Origin: a virus
Strand: one strand, 5' to 3'
Length of the DNA: 64,000 bases
IMG/VR virus record: IMGVR_UViG_3300008952_000034
Span: 1 to 64,000 of that record
Shown here in pieces: positions 15,917 to 24,063 of this stretch; within the stretch, counting starts at the first letter, position 1, and each line of letters starts with the position of its first letter. The position numbers and the translations under genes are program-made. The notes beneath the pieces are model-generated. The model was not told the DNA's origin and did no database searches. It saw only the letters and a list, made by a program, of their open reading frames with translations.

Positions 15917-16965
15917 TAACTTTCCATTGTTGTTAATATACGATTAGTAACCTTATAAGGATCAGCATTACCTGACGGGCGTCTGTCTTCTAAATAACCT
16001 TTCCAATTATTTTGTGTAAGTGCTAATGGAATTCTAATACTTGCTCCTCTATCACTAACACCGTAACTAAACTTATCAATGTGTTGTGTTTCGTGTAAGC
16101 CAGTTAAACGTTCATCATTCTTACTACCGTACTCTGCAATATGTTCTTTATGAAAAGAACTAAACAGATCGCAAATACTTTTAATATAATCTTCTCCACC
16201 TTCGTTTCTCATCTTATCAGTTGAGAAGTTAGTATGCATACCGTTGCCATTCCAATCTCCCTTAATTGGTTTTGCTTCAATGTTAACATCTATGCCATAT
16301 TTTTCTGCTGTTCTATAAAGTATATAACGTGCCATCCAAGCATTATCCGCGGCTTTTTTTGCACCTCTGCCAAACACTTGATACTCCCATTGTCCTAACA
16401 TTACTTCTGCGTTTGTTCCGTGTAATGATATTCCTGCTTTCAAACAATTTGAAATATGTTCATGCATTATGTCTCTACCTGTAAACATCCTTGCTCCTAC
16501 ACGATTAGCATTACCTACTAAGGTTTGGCCAACGTTGGCTGTACCTATTCCGCAATAATAATCACCTTGTTCTTTTGGATACCCTTCTGTAGGCCAACCT
16601 AATGGGCGTTCATTTTCAATAAACGTATACTCTTGTTCAAAACCAAACCAATATTCTTTTTGGTTCTCACTTGTAATTTTTGCTCTTGTATTTGATATGT
16701 GTGGCGTTCCATCTGCATTGTACACTTCACATAACACTATTTGATCAGAATCAAATGGACTATTGTATAAACGTATAGGTTTTAATACACAGTCCGAACT
16801 TGATCCTTTTGCTTGTTGTGTACTTGATCCATCAAATCCCCACTCAGGAACTTCTAATAAGTTTGTACAATATCTGTCTATGATTTTAATTTTTGATCTT
16901 AAAGTAGCTTCGGGTTGATATCCATCTAGCCAAACATATTCTAGTTTATTTTTTTTAACTTCCAT
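15916..16965 (-). CDS. glnII: Glutamine synthetase type II (eukaryotic-type)
   Basis: 349 aa, the full length of GSII (about 350 aa, against about 470 for bacterial GSI). It makes glutamine from glutamate, ammonia and ATP. Family marks: EVPEWGFDGSST near residue 38, FGFEQEYTF near 106 (metal-binding glutamate), GTNAEVMLGQWEYQ near 184, GDWNGNGMHTNFST near 237 and SDRGASIRIP near 304. All expected active-site blocks are present, so it is probably active. It overlaps genes on both sides, in an operon with an oxygenase. GSII is rare in phages, and acquisition from a host is likely. Confidence 0.95.
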   Translation of the reverse strand: MEVKKNKLEYVWLDGYQPEATLRSKIKIIDRYCTNLLEVPEWGFDGSSTQQAKGSSSDCVLKPIRLYNSPFDSDQIVLCEVYNADGTPHISNTRAKITSENQKEYWFGFEQEYTFIENERPLGWPTEGYPKEQGDYYCGIGTANVGQTLVGNANRVGARMFTGRDIMHEHISNCLKAGISLHGTNAEVMLGQWEYQVFGRGAKKAADNAWMARYILYRTAEKYGIDVNIEAKPIKGDWNGNGMHTNFSTDKMRNEGGEDYIKSICDLFSSFHKEHIAEYGSKNDERLTGLHETQHIDKFSYGVSDRGASIRIPLALTQNNWKGYLEDRRPSGNADPYKVTNRILTTMES

Positions 16966-17122
16966 TCTTTTCCTTCCATCTTTTATATCCTTTTATCCAG
17001 TAGTCTTCTTCGCTGTGTAGTCCTTCTACAAACGACTCAAAATCGGCTGTAATAGAATAAGGTTTAATTCTTGTGTCTTTCTTTAACAGTTTCCAAAACT
17101 TCTTTTCTCTTTTCTTTGCCAT
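16955..17122 (-). CDS. Small basic hypothetical protein
   Basis: 55 aa, lysine-rich with GLHSEEDYWIKGYKRW in the middle. Overlaps the glutamine synthetase start by 11 nt and lies 59 nt inside the preceding small membrane protein gene in another frame. Confidence 0.5.
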   Translation of the reverse strand: MAKKREKKFWKLLKKDTRIKPYSITADFESFVEGLHSEEDYWIKGYKRWKEKNGS

Positions 17123-17192
17123 ATCTAAATCCTAGGTAGTAAGCTACTACTATGAATGCTGTAATCAATACTGTGTGCCAAATATAAAACAT
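17064..17192 (-). CDS. Mini membrane protein
   Basis: 42 aa with one membrane segment (YIWHTVLITAFIVVAYYLGF) and a basic cytoplasmic tail. Its 3' half overlaps the next gene in a different frame. First in the set leading to glutamine synthetase. Confidence 0.45.
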   Translation of the reverse strand: MFYIWHTVLITAFIVVAYYLGFRYGKEKRKEVLETVKERHKN

Positions 17193-17202
17193 ATTGTATA
17201 TA

Positions 17203-18075
17203 TTAATTAAACACTGCGTTTAAATGTGATTGTGGTTTCCTTATATTGTTTGCAATAGCATCATCTTTTGATATTCTGTGTAAACTATTTCCTTCTACTC
17301 TGTAGTAAGGCTGGTTAACAAATTTAATATGTTTTTCTTTATCCAACACCTCGTTTAACTCAACTTTGTCGTACGGCGATTGGATATATGCATCTGAGTC
17401 GGCAATAGGTTTAACCTTTTCTCTATCCAGTTTATGTTTTATGTACAATGCCTGTGTGCCACACAGTACCATACACATAGGAACTACAACTTTATCGCCA
17501 AAGTAATCTTTAAATTCCTGCATAAAACTTTTAGGATATTTGTGAACGCACATACCAAACGTGGTCCAATGGCTATAGTCGTGATTGAGTGTTCTAGCAT
17601 ATTCGTACACTTGAAAAAATATTGGTTGATAAATGTCTCTTGCCATACAGAATTGATGCATAGGATCATTGCCTTGTTGAGATACATATGGCGCCCAGTT
17701 GTTCCACCAATTAGATTCATTGTTGTCTTCAAACATCCAGTCTGGCAACAGGGAACCCCCGGGCCAGTCTCCGGTGTCTTTGTATTCGTTGTGTTGTTCG
17801 GGTGTGCTTTTTTCTAACAGCCACACTGCCGCGTGAGATACATTGAATGGATCACGGTGGGTGAATCCACCATTCTGTGTGCAAACCCAGTTGATAAACT
17901 TATCTGCTAGTCCTACACGGTCTGGCAACCATAGTCTAAAGTTGAGTCTGTTGTCAAATGGAACTCTCAGTGCATTGTACACTGCTTGATTTACATGATT
18001 GGATGCAGGATCTTTGCTGTGATCTGCGTAACCTACTGTTTGATAAATTAAGTTTCTGTCTCTTTGTATTTTCAT
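17203..18075 (-). CDS. Hypothetical protein, 290 aa
   Basis: Aromatic-rich soluble protein (GDWPGGSLLPDWMFED, SNWWNNWAPYVSQQG, NHDYSHWTTFGMCVHKYP) without a motif I recognise. Two nucleotides separate it from clpP, so both are likely on the same transcript. Possible roles are open. Confidence 0.7.
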   Translation of the reverse strand: MKIQRDRNLIYQTVGYADHSKDPASNHVNQAVYNALRVPFDNRLNFRLWLPDRVGLADKFINWVCTQNGGFTHRDPFNVSHAAVWLLEKSTPEQHNEYKDTGDWPGGSLLPDWMFEDNNESNWWNNWAPYVSQQGNDPMHQFCMARDIYQPIFFQVYEYARTLNHDYSHWTTFGMCVHKYPKSFMQEFKDYFGDKVVVPMCMVLCGTQALYIKHKLDREKVKPIADSDAYIQSPYDKVELNEVLDKEKHIKFVNQPYYRVEGNSLHRISKDDAIANNIRKPQSHLNAVFN

Positions 18076-18077
18076 TG

Positions 18078-18683
18078 TTATTGCTCCTGTTTGTTGTCGT
18101 CTTCTCTACTAGTTACTATTTTATCTGCAAGTCCATAAGCTACTGCCTCGTCTGGTGTCATGAATTTATCTCTTTCCATATCATCTTTAAGTTTATCTAA
18201 AGGTTGCCCTGTGTGCTTTTCATAAATTTTTGTAAGTTCGTCCTTCCATCTTAACAATTCATTAGCTTGAATTTGTACATCTGTTGCTTGTCCTCTTGCT
18301 CCACCTAATGGTTGGTGTATCATATGTCTACCGTGTGGTAACATAAATCTTTTTCCCTTTGTTCCTGCTGTGGCAAGTAATGATCCCATTGAACAGGCTT
18401 GTCCAACAACAATAGTTTGTATGTCAGAGCGGACGTACTGCATGGTATCATATATCGCCATACCAGCAGTAACTAATCCGCCTGGGGAGTTTATGTATAA
18501 TGTAATATCTTTTTTGCTGTCTTGTGATTCTAAAAATAACAATTGGGCACACAATACTGATGATGTGCGTTCATCAATTGGGCCTTCCAACATTATAATT
18601 CTGTCTTTAAGTAAGCGAGAGAATATGTCGTAACTACGTTCTCCTTTACTTGTTTGTTCTATTACTATCGGTGTTAGTGGCAT
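18078..18683 (-). CDS. clpP: ATP-dependent Clp protease proteolytic subunit
   Basis: 201 aa serine peptidase of the S14 family. The catalytic triad is visible: Ser98 in GQACSMGS, His123 in MIHQPLGG and Asp172 in MERDKF. The oxyanion strand YINSPGG is at 63-69. Full length for ClpP (about 195-207 aa). T4-like marine phages sometimes carry clpP; it may act in prohead maturation or with host ClpX/ClpA for host take-over (inference). Confidence 0.96.
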   Translation of the reverse strand: MPLTPIVIEQTSKGERSYDIFSRLLKDRIIMLEGPIDERTSSVLCAQLLFLESQDSKKDITLYINSPGGLVTAGMAIYDTMQYVRSDIQTIVVGQACSMGSLLATAGTKGKRFMLPHGRHMIHQPLGGARGQATDVQIQANELLRWKDELTKIYEKHTGQPLDKLKDDMERDKFMTPDEAVAYGLADKIVTSREDDNKQEQ

Positions 18684-18707
18684 ATAATTTATTGTATACT
18701 AAAAAAG

Positions 18708-19649
18708 TTATTTTGTCAATACTTGGCTTTTAACATATTCGAATGTTCTACGTAAGCCTTCTTCTAATGGAAAGTTTGGTTTCCATCCTGTAAGTTTCAT
18801 TATTTTGGTATTATCAGAATTTCTTCTCATACATCCAGCCGGACCTGCTGGAAGATATTTTTTTGTGATTTGTTTACCAGATATCTTTATTAACATATCA
18901 GCAAGTTGTGTCATTGTAATTGCCTCATCTGATCCCATATTGATTGGAATATGAACATTGTTTTCTATAAGTTTATCAAGTCCTACCATTAGGTCATCTA
19001 TATAACAGAAAGATCTAATTTGTGTTCCGTCTCCCCATATTTCTATTTCGCCTGGGTCTGATGCATTTAATATCTTAACACACATCGCGGCAACTACTTT
19101 TGAGTTTTCAAAAATATCTGAGTAAGGCCCATACATCGCATGGAATATTGGTAATGCAACTTTCATATCATAATACTTTGCATACTCTTGTACCAACTGC
19201 ATATTGTAAAGTTTTTCCATTCCGTATATATTTCCTGCAGGCTTGGCTGGCCATATGTGTTCATCTTCATTTAAGTCTGGACCATTGTGTCCTTGCACAT
19301 CTGTATTGTACATCATGGCCGAACAAGCATAAATGAAATGTGATTTATTCTTTGCCGCAAAGTCTAATGCATGAATTGATTGTATTGGATTACTTCTTCC
19401 GGTTGCCATTTGTGCTGAGCCGACAAACTTAGAGTTTGGTACGTCAGCCGACAAATGATAAACTCTATCAAAGTCGTTTTCAATTGTAATTTTATTTTCC
19501 ATATTATGGCCATGGAACTCATCAACAAAAACAGGATCACCTGTTTTAAGTTTTTTATCTAAACCAACAACGTAATGTCCTTGTTTCTTTAAATGCTGTG
19601 CTAAATTTTTTGCTATGAACCCTTGACAACCTGTAATAAGAACTTTCAT
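18708..19649 (-). CDS. NAD-dependent epimerase (GDP-mannose 3,5-epimerase-like)
   Basis: 313 aa extended SDR: TGCQGFIAKNL at the N-terminus, YGMEK (YxxxK) near residue 140, MYGPYSD and RSFCYIDDL downstream, and AGPAGCMRRNSDN near the C-terminus, which recalls GDP-mannose 3,5-epimerases. It probably makes a GDP-sugar donor for the neighbouring glycosyltransferases. The ATG is exactly 5 nt from a TAAATA box, so it can be expressed apart from the upstream operon. Confidence 0.85.
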   Translation of the reverse strand: MKVLITGCQGFIAKNLAQHLKKQGHYVVGLDKKLKTGDPVFVDEFHGHNMENKITIENDFDRVYHLSADVPNSKFVGSAQMATGRSNPIQSIHALDFAAKNKSHFIYACSAMMYNTDVQGHNGPDLNEDEHIWPAKPAGNIYGMEKLYNMQLVQEYAKYYDMKVALPIFHAMYGPYSDIFENSKVVAAMCVKILNASDPGEIEIWGDGTQIRSFCYIDDLMVGLDKLIENNVHIPINMGSDEAITMTQLADMLIKISGKQITKKYLPAGPAGCMRRNSDNTKIMKLTGWKPNFPLEEGLRRTFEYVKSQVLTK

Positions 19650-19654
19650 GCTTC

Positions 19655-19660
19655 TATTTA
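19655..19660 (-). promoter_or_regulatory. TAAATA late promoter box
   Basis: TTAAATA on the minus strand with exactly 5 nt to the ATG at 19649. It lies in the 16-nt gap after the glycosyltransferase gene. Confidence 0.6.
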
Positions 19661-19665
19661 ATTTT

Positions 19666-20505
19666 TTAATTTTTCAACGTCTTCCAATATGGATGTGTTT
19701 GTTTTGTGGTAAGATCTCGTTTTTTAGATGTCATAGCCACTTTACGATCATAACCTTTTAAATGATCCATGTATTGGCCAAGCTCACTATTAATAAATGG
19801 ATGCCTTGCTTTTCTATCTCCGGACCATCGGCCATCGTTTAAGTCCTCATTTTTTATTTTTCCGGCCTGTTCCATTTCAAGTCGCACTGCATCAAATGTA
19901 AACGAATCTGTATAACCTGCTATTGGAAAATGATTTAGGAATCCTTTTTGTATATTAAAGAACAAATCTTCAGCATAATATTGTTCCCACCTTTCAAAAA
20001 ATTCTGTTGCGTACTTATGAGCGGTGTTGAAAGCATAGTATCCTGTTTCTGAAAAGCCTTTCTTGGGTCTTCCTAGATATGATGTGAACGCAGTGTTTGG
20101 TAATATATGTTCTAGCCAAGACATAGGAATCTTTTCAAATGTAATAATGTCTGCATCTAAGTACCAAAGCATATCGGGTTTTGTTTTATAGTATGCATCT
20201 ATACAGGCAAATACTTTGTAGCTGAATCTAATAGCATCATATTCAAACTTATATTGTTGTGGTTGCCATTTTGTAAGTCTCGGATTATCTTTGTTTCTTT
20301 CAATAAACTCTTTTAATACAAGTTGCTCTTTACATAAATCATAATACTCTGTTCGAGGCAACTCAAGTTGTTGTGACATGTCATCTGGATACAAAAGTAT
20401 TTTTGCATGGCCCGGCCAATTCTTTACTGTACTTTGAATTCCTGCCTGTACAGGTTTAGGCCAATATTTTGGCCCCCATGTTGTTACAATTGTTAATGAT
20501 TTCAT
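19666..20505 (-). CDS. Glycosyltransferase-like protein (paralogue 2 of 3)
   Basis: 279 aa. LWYLDADIITFE near residue 117 is the DxD motif; HPFINSELGQYMDHLKG near the C-terminus nearly repeats that of the protein at 10218. Likely cytoplasmic transfer of a sugar onto a phage-directed or host polysaccharide. It overlaps the aminotransferase-like gene by 4 nt. Confidence 0.72.
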   Translation of the reverse strand: MKSLTIVTTWGPKYWPKPVQAGIQSTVKNWPGHAKILLYPDDMSQQLELPRTEYYDLCKEQLVLKEFIERNKDNPRLTKWQPQQYKFEYDAIRFSYKVFACIDAYYKTKPDMLWYLDADIITFEKIPMSWLEHILPNTAFTSYLGRPKKGFSETGYYAFNTAHKYATEFFERWEQYYAEDLFFNIQKGFLNHFPIAGYTDSFTFDAVRLEMEQAGKIKNEDLNDGRWSGDRKARHPFINSELGQYMDHLKGYDRKVAMTSKKRDLTTKQTHPYWKTLKN

Positions 20506-21698
20506 TTTACAAAGCTAGATATCACTTCGTACAATTTATCGATTCCTTCTTTGATATTTTCACTACCGTTTCCTACAAAGAATCCGTTGTTGTGTATATC
20601 ATCTGCGGCTGTCATTTGTTTTGAAGCTAAAAGAATTTTATTTGGGTTTACCCATTGTCCTGAAACAATAAAGTCTAAGTCTCTCATAACAGGTTGTTTT
20701 AAAAAGTTTCTTGATGCTAACGGTCTATTTTGTATTCCGGCTTTGCTCAATGCGTTAATAACTTCTGCTCTACGACCTTTTAACTCTCCATCTAGAACCA
20801 TTCCAAACGTAAACCAACTGCTTTCACCTATTTCTTTTTGTATTCTGCACCACGGCTTATCTGCAAACAGTGAGAAGAAATGTTCTTTGTTTGCTAAACG
20901 TGTTTCCATAATGTTATTCCATTTAGTTAATTGTGCTGAACCAATTGCTCCACTCATCTCTAGTGGTCTAATGTTATAGCCCGGAGTTGCAAAAATAAAG
21001 TTATCGTTAAATGCGTTTCCTGTTTTTTGATACAATGTCGAGTTATCTGGTAAATCTCTAACCCAACCATGTGCTCTCATACTTCGCATATAGTCTGCAT
21101 CATCTTTATCTGTGCATAAAACCATACCGCCTTCCATTGTTTGTATATGATGTGAAAAGAAAAATGAGAACGATCCTGCTAACCCTATCGCTCCTGTATA
21201 CAAACCATTATACTTTGCACCCATACTTTCGCAATTGTCTTCTATTAATAATAAATTGTGTTTGGTGCATATGTCTATTATCTTGCTATACTCGCAACTG
21301 TTACCTAGCAAGTTAACTGGCATGATAGCACAGGTATCAGGAGTAATTGCATCTTCAATTTTGTTTACATCAATATTCCAAGTGTTAGGATCTACATCAA
21401 CAAAGTTAATCTTAAATCCGTTTTGTACTATAGGAAAATATGTTGTTGCCCAACCAACCACCGGAACTATAATATTTCCTGTTAATTTATACTTCCACTT
21501 TAATAAACTTAACATTAATAAGTTTGCTGACGAACCGGAGTTAACCATTACAGCATGTTGACTACCAAACAGTTGTGCGAATTCTTGTTCGAACTGCTTA
21601 ACGTGTTTGCCCATTGTGTACATGTCTGTATCAATGACTTTTTGTATTGCTTCTAACTCTTCTTTCCCCCAAGTAGAATATGCTAATGGATATATCAT
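20502..21698 (-). CDS. DegT/DnrJ/EryC1-family enzyme, ColD/RfbH-like dehydratase type
   Basis: 398 aa PLP enzyme of the sugar-aminotransferase fold. VNSGSSANLLML near residue 52 binds PLP phosphate and LLIEDNCESMGA near 150 the pyridine. At the usual Schiff-base lysine position the sequence is FFFSHHIQTMEGG (about 180-191), with histidine, as in ColD (GDP-4-keto-6-deoxymannose 3-dehydratase) and RfbH. This predicts a 3-dehydratase making a 3,6-dideoxyhexose precursor rather than an aminotransferase. Flanked by glycosyltransferases. Confidence 0.86.
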   Translation of the reverse strand: MIYPLAYSTWGKEELEAIQKVIDTDMYTMGKHVKQFEQEFAQLFGSQHAVMVNSGSSANLLMLSLLKWKYKLTGNIIVPVVGWATTYFPIVQNGFKINFVDVDPNTWNIDVNKIEDAITPDTCAIMPVNLLGNSCEYSKIIDICTKHNLLLIEDNCESMGAKYNGLYTGAIGLAGSFSFFFSHHIQTMEGGMVLCTDKDDADYMRSMRAHGWVRDLPDNSTLYQKTGNAFNDNFIFATPGYNIRPLEMSGAIGSAQLTKWNNIMETRLANKEHFFSLFADKPWCRIQKEIGESSWFTFGMVLDGELKGRRAEVINALSKAGIQNRPLASRNFLKQPVMRDLDFIVSGQWVNPNKILLASKQMTAADDIHNNGFFVGNGSENIKEGIDKLYEVISSFVK

Positions 21699-22492
21699 TT
21701 GTCCTCCTTTGGAACCAGTACTGATGGGAATACACTAGGCTCTGCTAACTCTGGTTTATTGTGTAATTTCTTTTGGCCTTTCATATGTATTAAAAACTCT
21801 GACAGTGGAGATGTTGGTACTGGGTCTTTAGTATTCATTCCTTTATGATACTTCATTAAGTCCATTTGTTTACAATACTTAAATGAATCTCTTCCTATTG
21901 CCATTGTATATTGATCTGCTTGTTGGTTGTCATACCCCCATAACTCTCCACTAATATAAATCTCTTCTAATCTATTTGCCCATTTCTTTGCTTCTGGGTG
22001 CTTTGGGTTATGCATATAAAATCCGGTTTCATCTCTCATTTTTGGCCTGTCAAAAAATGTACACAATGAATCGGCTGGACAAATTTCTCTAAGATAATCT
22101 AAATTAGGTTTGGCTGTATACAATGTATCTGCATCTGAATATAATATAACATCTGCGTTAGAATTTTTTACCCTGTGTGTTTGTGCAAAAACTTTATGTG
22201 AAAACTTAACACCGTTGTTTTTCCATACGTACTTTTGTCTATCCTCTCGCCAACCATGTTTTACAGGATCGTCTTTCCATTTGTCTACAAATTCTTTTAG
22301 TTGAGGTTGTGCTTTATACAGTTCATGGTAAACAATATTATCTTGGAATATCTCTGGTTCTTGCTCTTGCCAATATGCATGAAGTATACAGTCTTTTGGC
22401 CAATACTTAACAAACGACTCTATCATGTTCTTGGCACATAGATCATAATATCCTTTATTATAAGTTGTGCAAATTTCTACAGTTCTTGACAT
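21695..22492 (-). CDS. Glycosyltransferase-like protein (paralogue 3 of 3)
   Basis: 265 aa from the ATG of MSRTVEICTTYNKG. DVILYSDADTLYTA near residue 112 is the DxD motif, MRDETGFYMHN and the C-terminal FLIHMKGQKK match the other two paralogues. An in-frame extension to 22579 exists but would read through the structured leader, so the internal ATG is chosen. First gene of the polysaccharide operon. Confidence 0.72.
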   Translation of the reverse strand: MSRTVEICTTYNKGYYDLCAKNMIESFVKYWPKDCILHAYWQEQEPEIFQDNIVYHELYKAQPQLKEFVDKWKDDPVKHGWREDRQKYVWKNNGVKFSHKVFAQTHRVKNSNADVILYSDADTLYTAKPNLDYLREICPADSLCTFFDRPKMRDETGFYMHNPKHPEAKKWANRLEEIYISGELWGYDNQQADQYTMAIGRDSFKYCKQMDLMKYHKGMNTKDPVPTSPLSEFLIHMKGQKKLHNKPELAEPSVFPSVLVPKEDK

Positions 22493-22684
22493 ATTGTAAT
22501 TTAGCAGGTTTGGTGTTGGCTGTCTACCTTTTACACCCGGGCACCTCTGTAGAAGATACCCAGGGGGGTCTACAGCCACTTAATTTATGCTTACCTATTC
22601 TTGCACACAGGAGTTGCCCTTTACGGCCATGTTGCTTCGGACTCTCGCCTTCACAACAGGTGTCTATACTTCCACCATAAGCAC
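22493..22684 (-). ncRNA. Structured 5' leader of the polysaccharide operon (riboswitch-like candidate)
   Basis: About 190 nt between a consensus promoter and the glycosyltransferase ATG, much less AT-rich than its surroundings. On the minus strand TGCTTA near the 5' end can pair with TAAGCA about 85 nt later; inside, TGTTG pairs with CAACA. A second domain has CTGTAGA paired with TCTACAG, enclosed by GGCTGT/ACAGCC, and may form a pseudoknot. It contains no convincing reading frame. The position before an exopolysaccharide-type gene recalls the wcaG RNA motif of marine phages, but I cannot confirm a match. Confidence 0.5.
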
Positions 22685-22691
22685 ACTAGTA

Positions 22692-22720
22692 ATTATATGA
22701 TCTTATAATGATTTAGTCAA
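22692..22720 (-). promoter_or_regulatory. Strong sigma70-type promoter
   Basis: Minus strand TTGACT, 17-bp spacer, TATAAT, the closest match to the vegetative consensus in the window. Transcription should start near 22684 and read the structured leader and the genes 22492-18708. Confidence 0.8.
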
Positions 22721-22744
22721 GCAAAACCAAATAACTATACATAT

Positions 22745-23017
22745 ATGACGTCACAAGTTCCTAAACGCACACGACAAATACAAAGGCATTACCTCGATAA
22801 AAAACAAGCAGAGAAGCATTGTATAGATATAGAACAATACTTTGAGCAGGAACTCCGAAGTTATATGAAATATGCTGTTAATGTAATACTACAAGGATCT
22901 ATACTAACTCATAGACAACGTGTAGATTTTATAAGAGGATGGATGCGTTCTTGGTTATCTGATGATAAGTTACACAAACGATTGCACAAACATAAGAATT
23001 CGTCTAGGCCTACTTAA
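22745..23017 (+). CDS. Hypothetical basic helical protein
   Basis: 90 aa, mostly helical and basic (KRTRQIQRHYLDKKQAEKH at the start, RGWMRSWLSDDKLHKRLHKHK at the end). No family recognised. Divergent from the polysaccharide operon and overlapping the convergent gene by 8 nt. Confidence 0.55.
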   Translation: MTSQVPKRTRQIQRHYLDKKQAEKHCIDIEQYFEQELRSYMKYAVNVILQGSILTHRQRVDFIRGWMRSWLSDDKLHKRLHKHKNSSRPT

Positions 23018-23210
23018 GAAGGTCAACGTTGTCTAGTTCACACACACCCCATATATGATCACCATGGGGAACATCGTTGAAATTTTTAGCATACTGTTCG
23101 CATATCTCTTGGCTCTCAAAATGCATACGATGCCATCCATCATAGTTCAATGATTCTGCTGTATGCCATCCACCATTTACTAAAAAATATACTACTAACG
23201 CCCATTTCAT
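23010..23210 (-). CDS. Putative exported small protein
   Basis: 66 aa with a hydrophobic N-terminus (WALVVYFLVNGGW), then HFESQEICEQYAKNF and WGVCELDNV, a two-cysteine layout also seen in the 11714 protein. The ATG is 6 nt from a TAAATA box. Confidence 0.55.
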   Translation of the reverse strand: MKWALVVYFLVNGGWHTAESLNYDGWHRMHFESQEICEQYAKNFNDVPHGDHIWGVCELDNVDLLK

Positions 23211-23216
23211 ATTTGT

Positions 23217-23222
23217 TATTTA
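23217..23222 (-). promoter_or_regulatory. TAAATA late promoter box
   Basis: CTAAATA on the minus strand, 6 nt from the ATG at 23210. It forms a divergent pair with the box at 23242. Confidence 0.6.
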
Positions 23223-23241
23223 GAATATTTCGACTATGTAT

Positions 23242-23247
23242 TAAATA
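23242..23247 (+). promoter_or_regulatory. TAAATA late promoter box
   Basis: TTAAATA on the plus strand, 7 nt from the ATG at 23255; partner of the divergent box at 23217. Confidence 0.55.
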
Positions 23248-23254
23248 CTAGGTT

Positions 23255-23434
23255 ATGGAAATAGTAGATACCAATTTTGTGTATGCTTTTATAGTAGCAT
23301 GGAATGACGTTTCTCGTGGTGTATTCCTCACTGAATACTTTGCTAGTTTAGACGAATGTATGTCATATTTGCAATCATGGATCCATGATCCCACTCAAGT
23401 TAATCTAGAGTGTATCCAATTAATTTCCGATTAG
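23255..23434 (+). CDS. Small hypothetical protein
   Basis: 59 aa soluble protein (YAFIVAWNDVSRGVFLTEYF, ECMSYLQSWIHD). Its compact pattern resembles the neighbouring 66-aa protein after that protein's signal region. It overlaps the convergent membrane-protein gene by 15 nt. Confidence 0.55.
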   Translation: MEIVDTNFVYAFIVAWNDVSRGVFLTEYFASLDECMSYLQSWIHDPTQVNLECIQLISD

Positions 23435-23689
23435 AGCGGCTATTATTATTAATGCTAGTGCATAATATGGATAGTATGACTTAATGTGACGCCACCATGT
23501 TTTACGAGTAAAAATTTTTTCCTGTGCAAAAATTTTAGATTTAGAAAACACGGTACCCACATCAGTTTCTATATTCCATAGTTGTGAGTCTCTTCGCCAT
23601 GGTTTGAGATCAAATATAATATAAAAGAAAACACCGCCTATAAAACAAATGAATAGAAAACCAAATATTACTTTAAGTATAGTAATCAT
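23420..23689 (-). CDS. Membrane protein (last of mini-membrane cassette)
   Basis: 89 aa with two membrane segments (near residues 3-27 and 70-88) and a basic central loop. The ATG at 23689 overlaps the previous stop by 4 nt (ATGA), which decides the start over an in-frame ATG 10 codons upstream. Last gene of a six-gene coupled chain. Confidence 0.6.
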   Translation of the reverse strand: MITILKVIFGFLFICFIGGVFFYIIFDLKPWRRDSQLWNIETDVGTVFSKSKIFAQEKIFTRKTWWRHIKSYYPYYALALIIIAALIGN

Positions 23690-23811
23690 GACTGGAATAC
23701 TAGATGTCCTTTCCACCATGCTAACAAAAGTGATGTGCTAGTTATTATTACCCAAAACCATACGAAGTCCCATAGTGTAGGACCTTTATCTTTATTTCCT
23801 TTAAAAGGCAT
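23686..23811 (-). CDS. Mini membrane protein
   Basis: 41 aa, one membrane segment (LWDFVWFWVIITSTSLLLAW) after a basic N-terminus. Overlaps the gene before by one base and the next by 4 nt. Confidence 0.55.
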   Translation of the reverse strand: MPFKGNKDKGPTLWDFVWFWVIITSTSLLLAWWKGHLVFQS

Positions 23812-23897
23812 TATACAGGTACTCCCTTCATATAAAGCATAGCCAGGAACATTACAAAACAAACCAATAAAAGTGCTGTTATTATATAAAATTTCAT
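23811..23897 (-). CDS. Mini membrane protein, 28 aa
   Basis: 28 aa, almost all one membrane helix (FYIITALLLVCFVMFLAML) with a short YMKGVPV tail. Overlaps its neighbours by 4 and 1 nt. Too small to trust alone; the unbroken overlap chain is the support. Confidence 0.5.
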   Translation of the reverse strand: MKFYIITALLLVCFVMFLAMLYMKGVPV

Positions 23898-23968
23898 TGT
23901 ACCTTCCATATTACCCATATACAGTATGGTATTGCTATTGAATAGTAGATAATAAACAGCCATTCCAT
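23894..23968 (-). CDS. Mini membrane protein, 24 aa
   Basis: 24 aa, a single aromatic-rich hydrophobic helix (WLFIIYYSIAIPYCIWVIW). Its stop overlaps the next ATG (ATGA) and its start the previous stop. Confidence 0.45.
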   Translation of the reverse strand: MEWLFIIYYSIAIPYCIWVIWKVQ

Positions 23969-24063
23969 TATCTAGTTGCCCACCACATTAATCCTATTAT
24001 TACAATAGCAACACCAAAATATAGCAATATAAAGAACAGTGTAACGTTGGGCTCTCCATGCAT
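23968..24063 (-). CDS. Mini membrane protein, 31 aa
   Basis: 31 aa: HGEPNVT then one membrane helix (LFFILLYFGVAIVIIGLMWW). Overlaps both neighbours by one base (TAATG type). Confidence 0.5.
   Translation of the reverse strand: MHGEPNVTLFFILLYFGVAIVIIGLMWWATR

Noticed and set aside
17434-17817. 127-codon plus-strand frame
   Set aside because: Antisense to the 290-aa gene at 17203; Val/Phe/Cys-rich shadow without RBS.
20551-20979. 142-codon plus-strand frame
   Set aside because: Antisense to the DegT/ColD-like gene, whose catalytic motifs are intact; no supporting signals.
22493-22579. N-terminal extension of the glycosyltransferase
   Set aside because: The extension reads through the structured leader and lacks similarity to the N-termini of the two paralogues, while the ATG at 22492 gives the matching start.
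22465-22680. 71-codon plus-strand frame through the structured leader
   Set aside because: Cys/Pro/Leu-rich translation typical of non-coding GC-richer DNA, no promoter on that strand.
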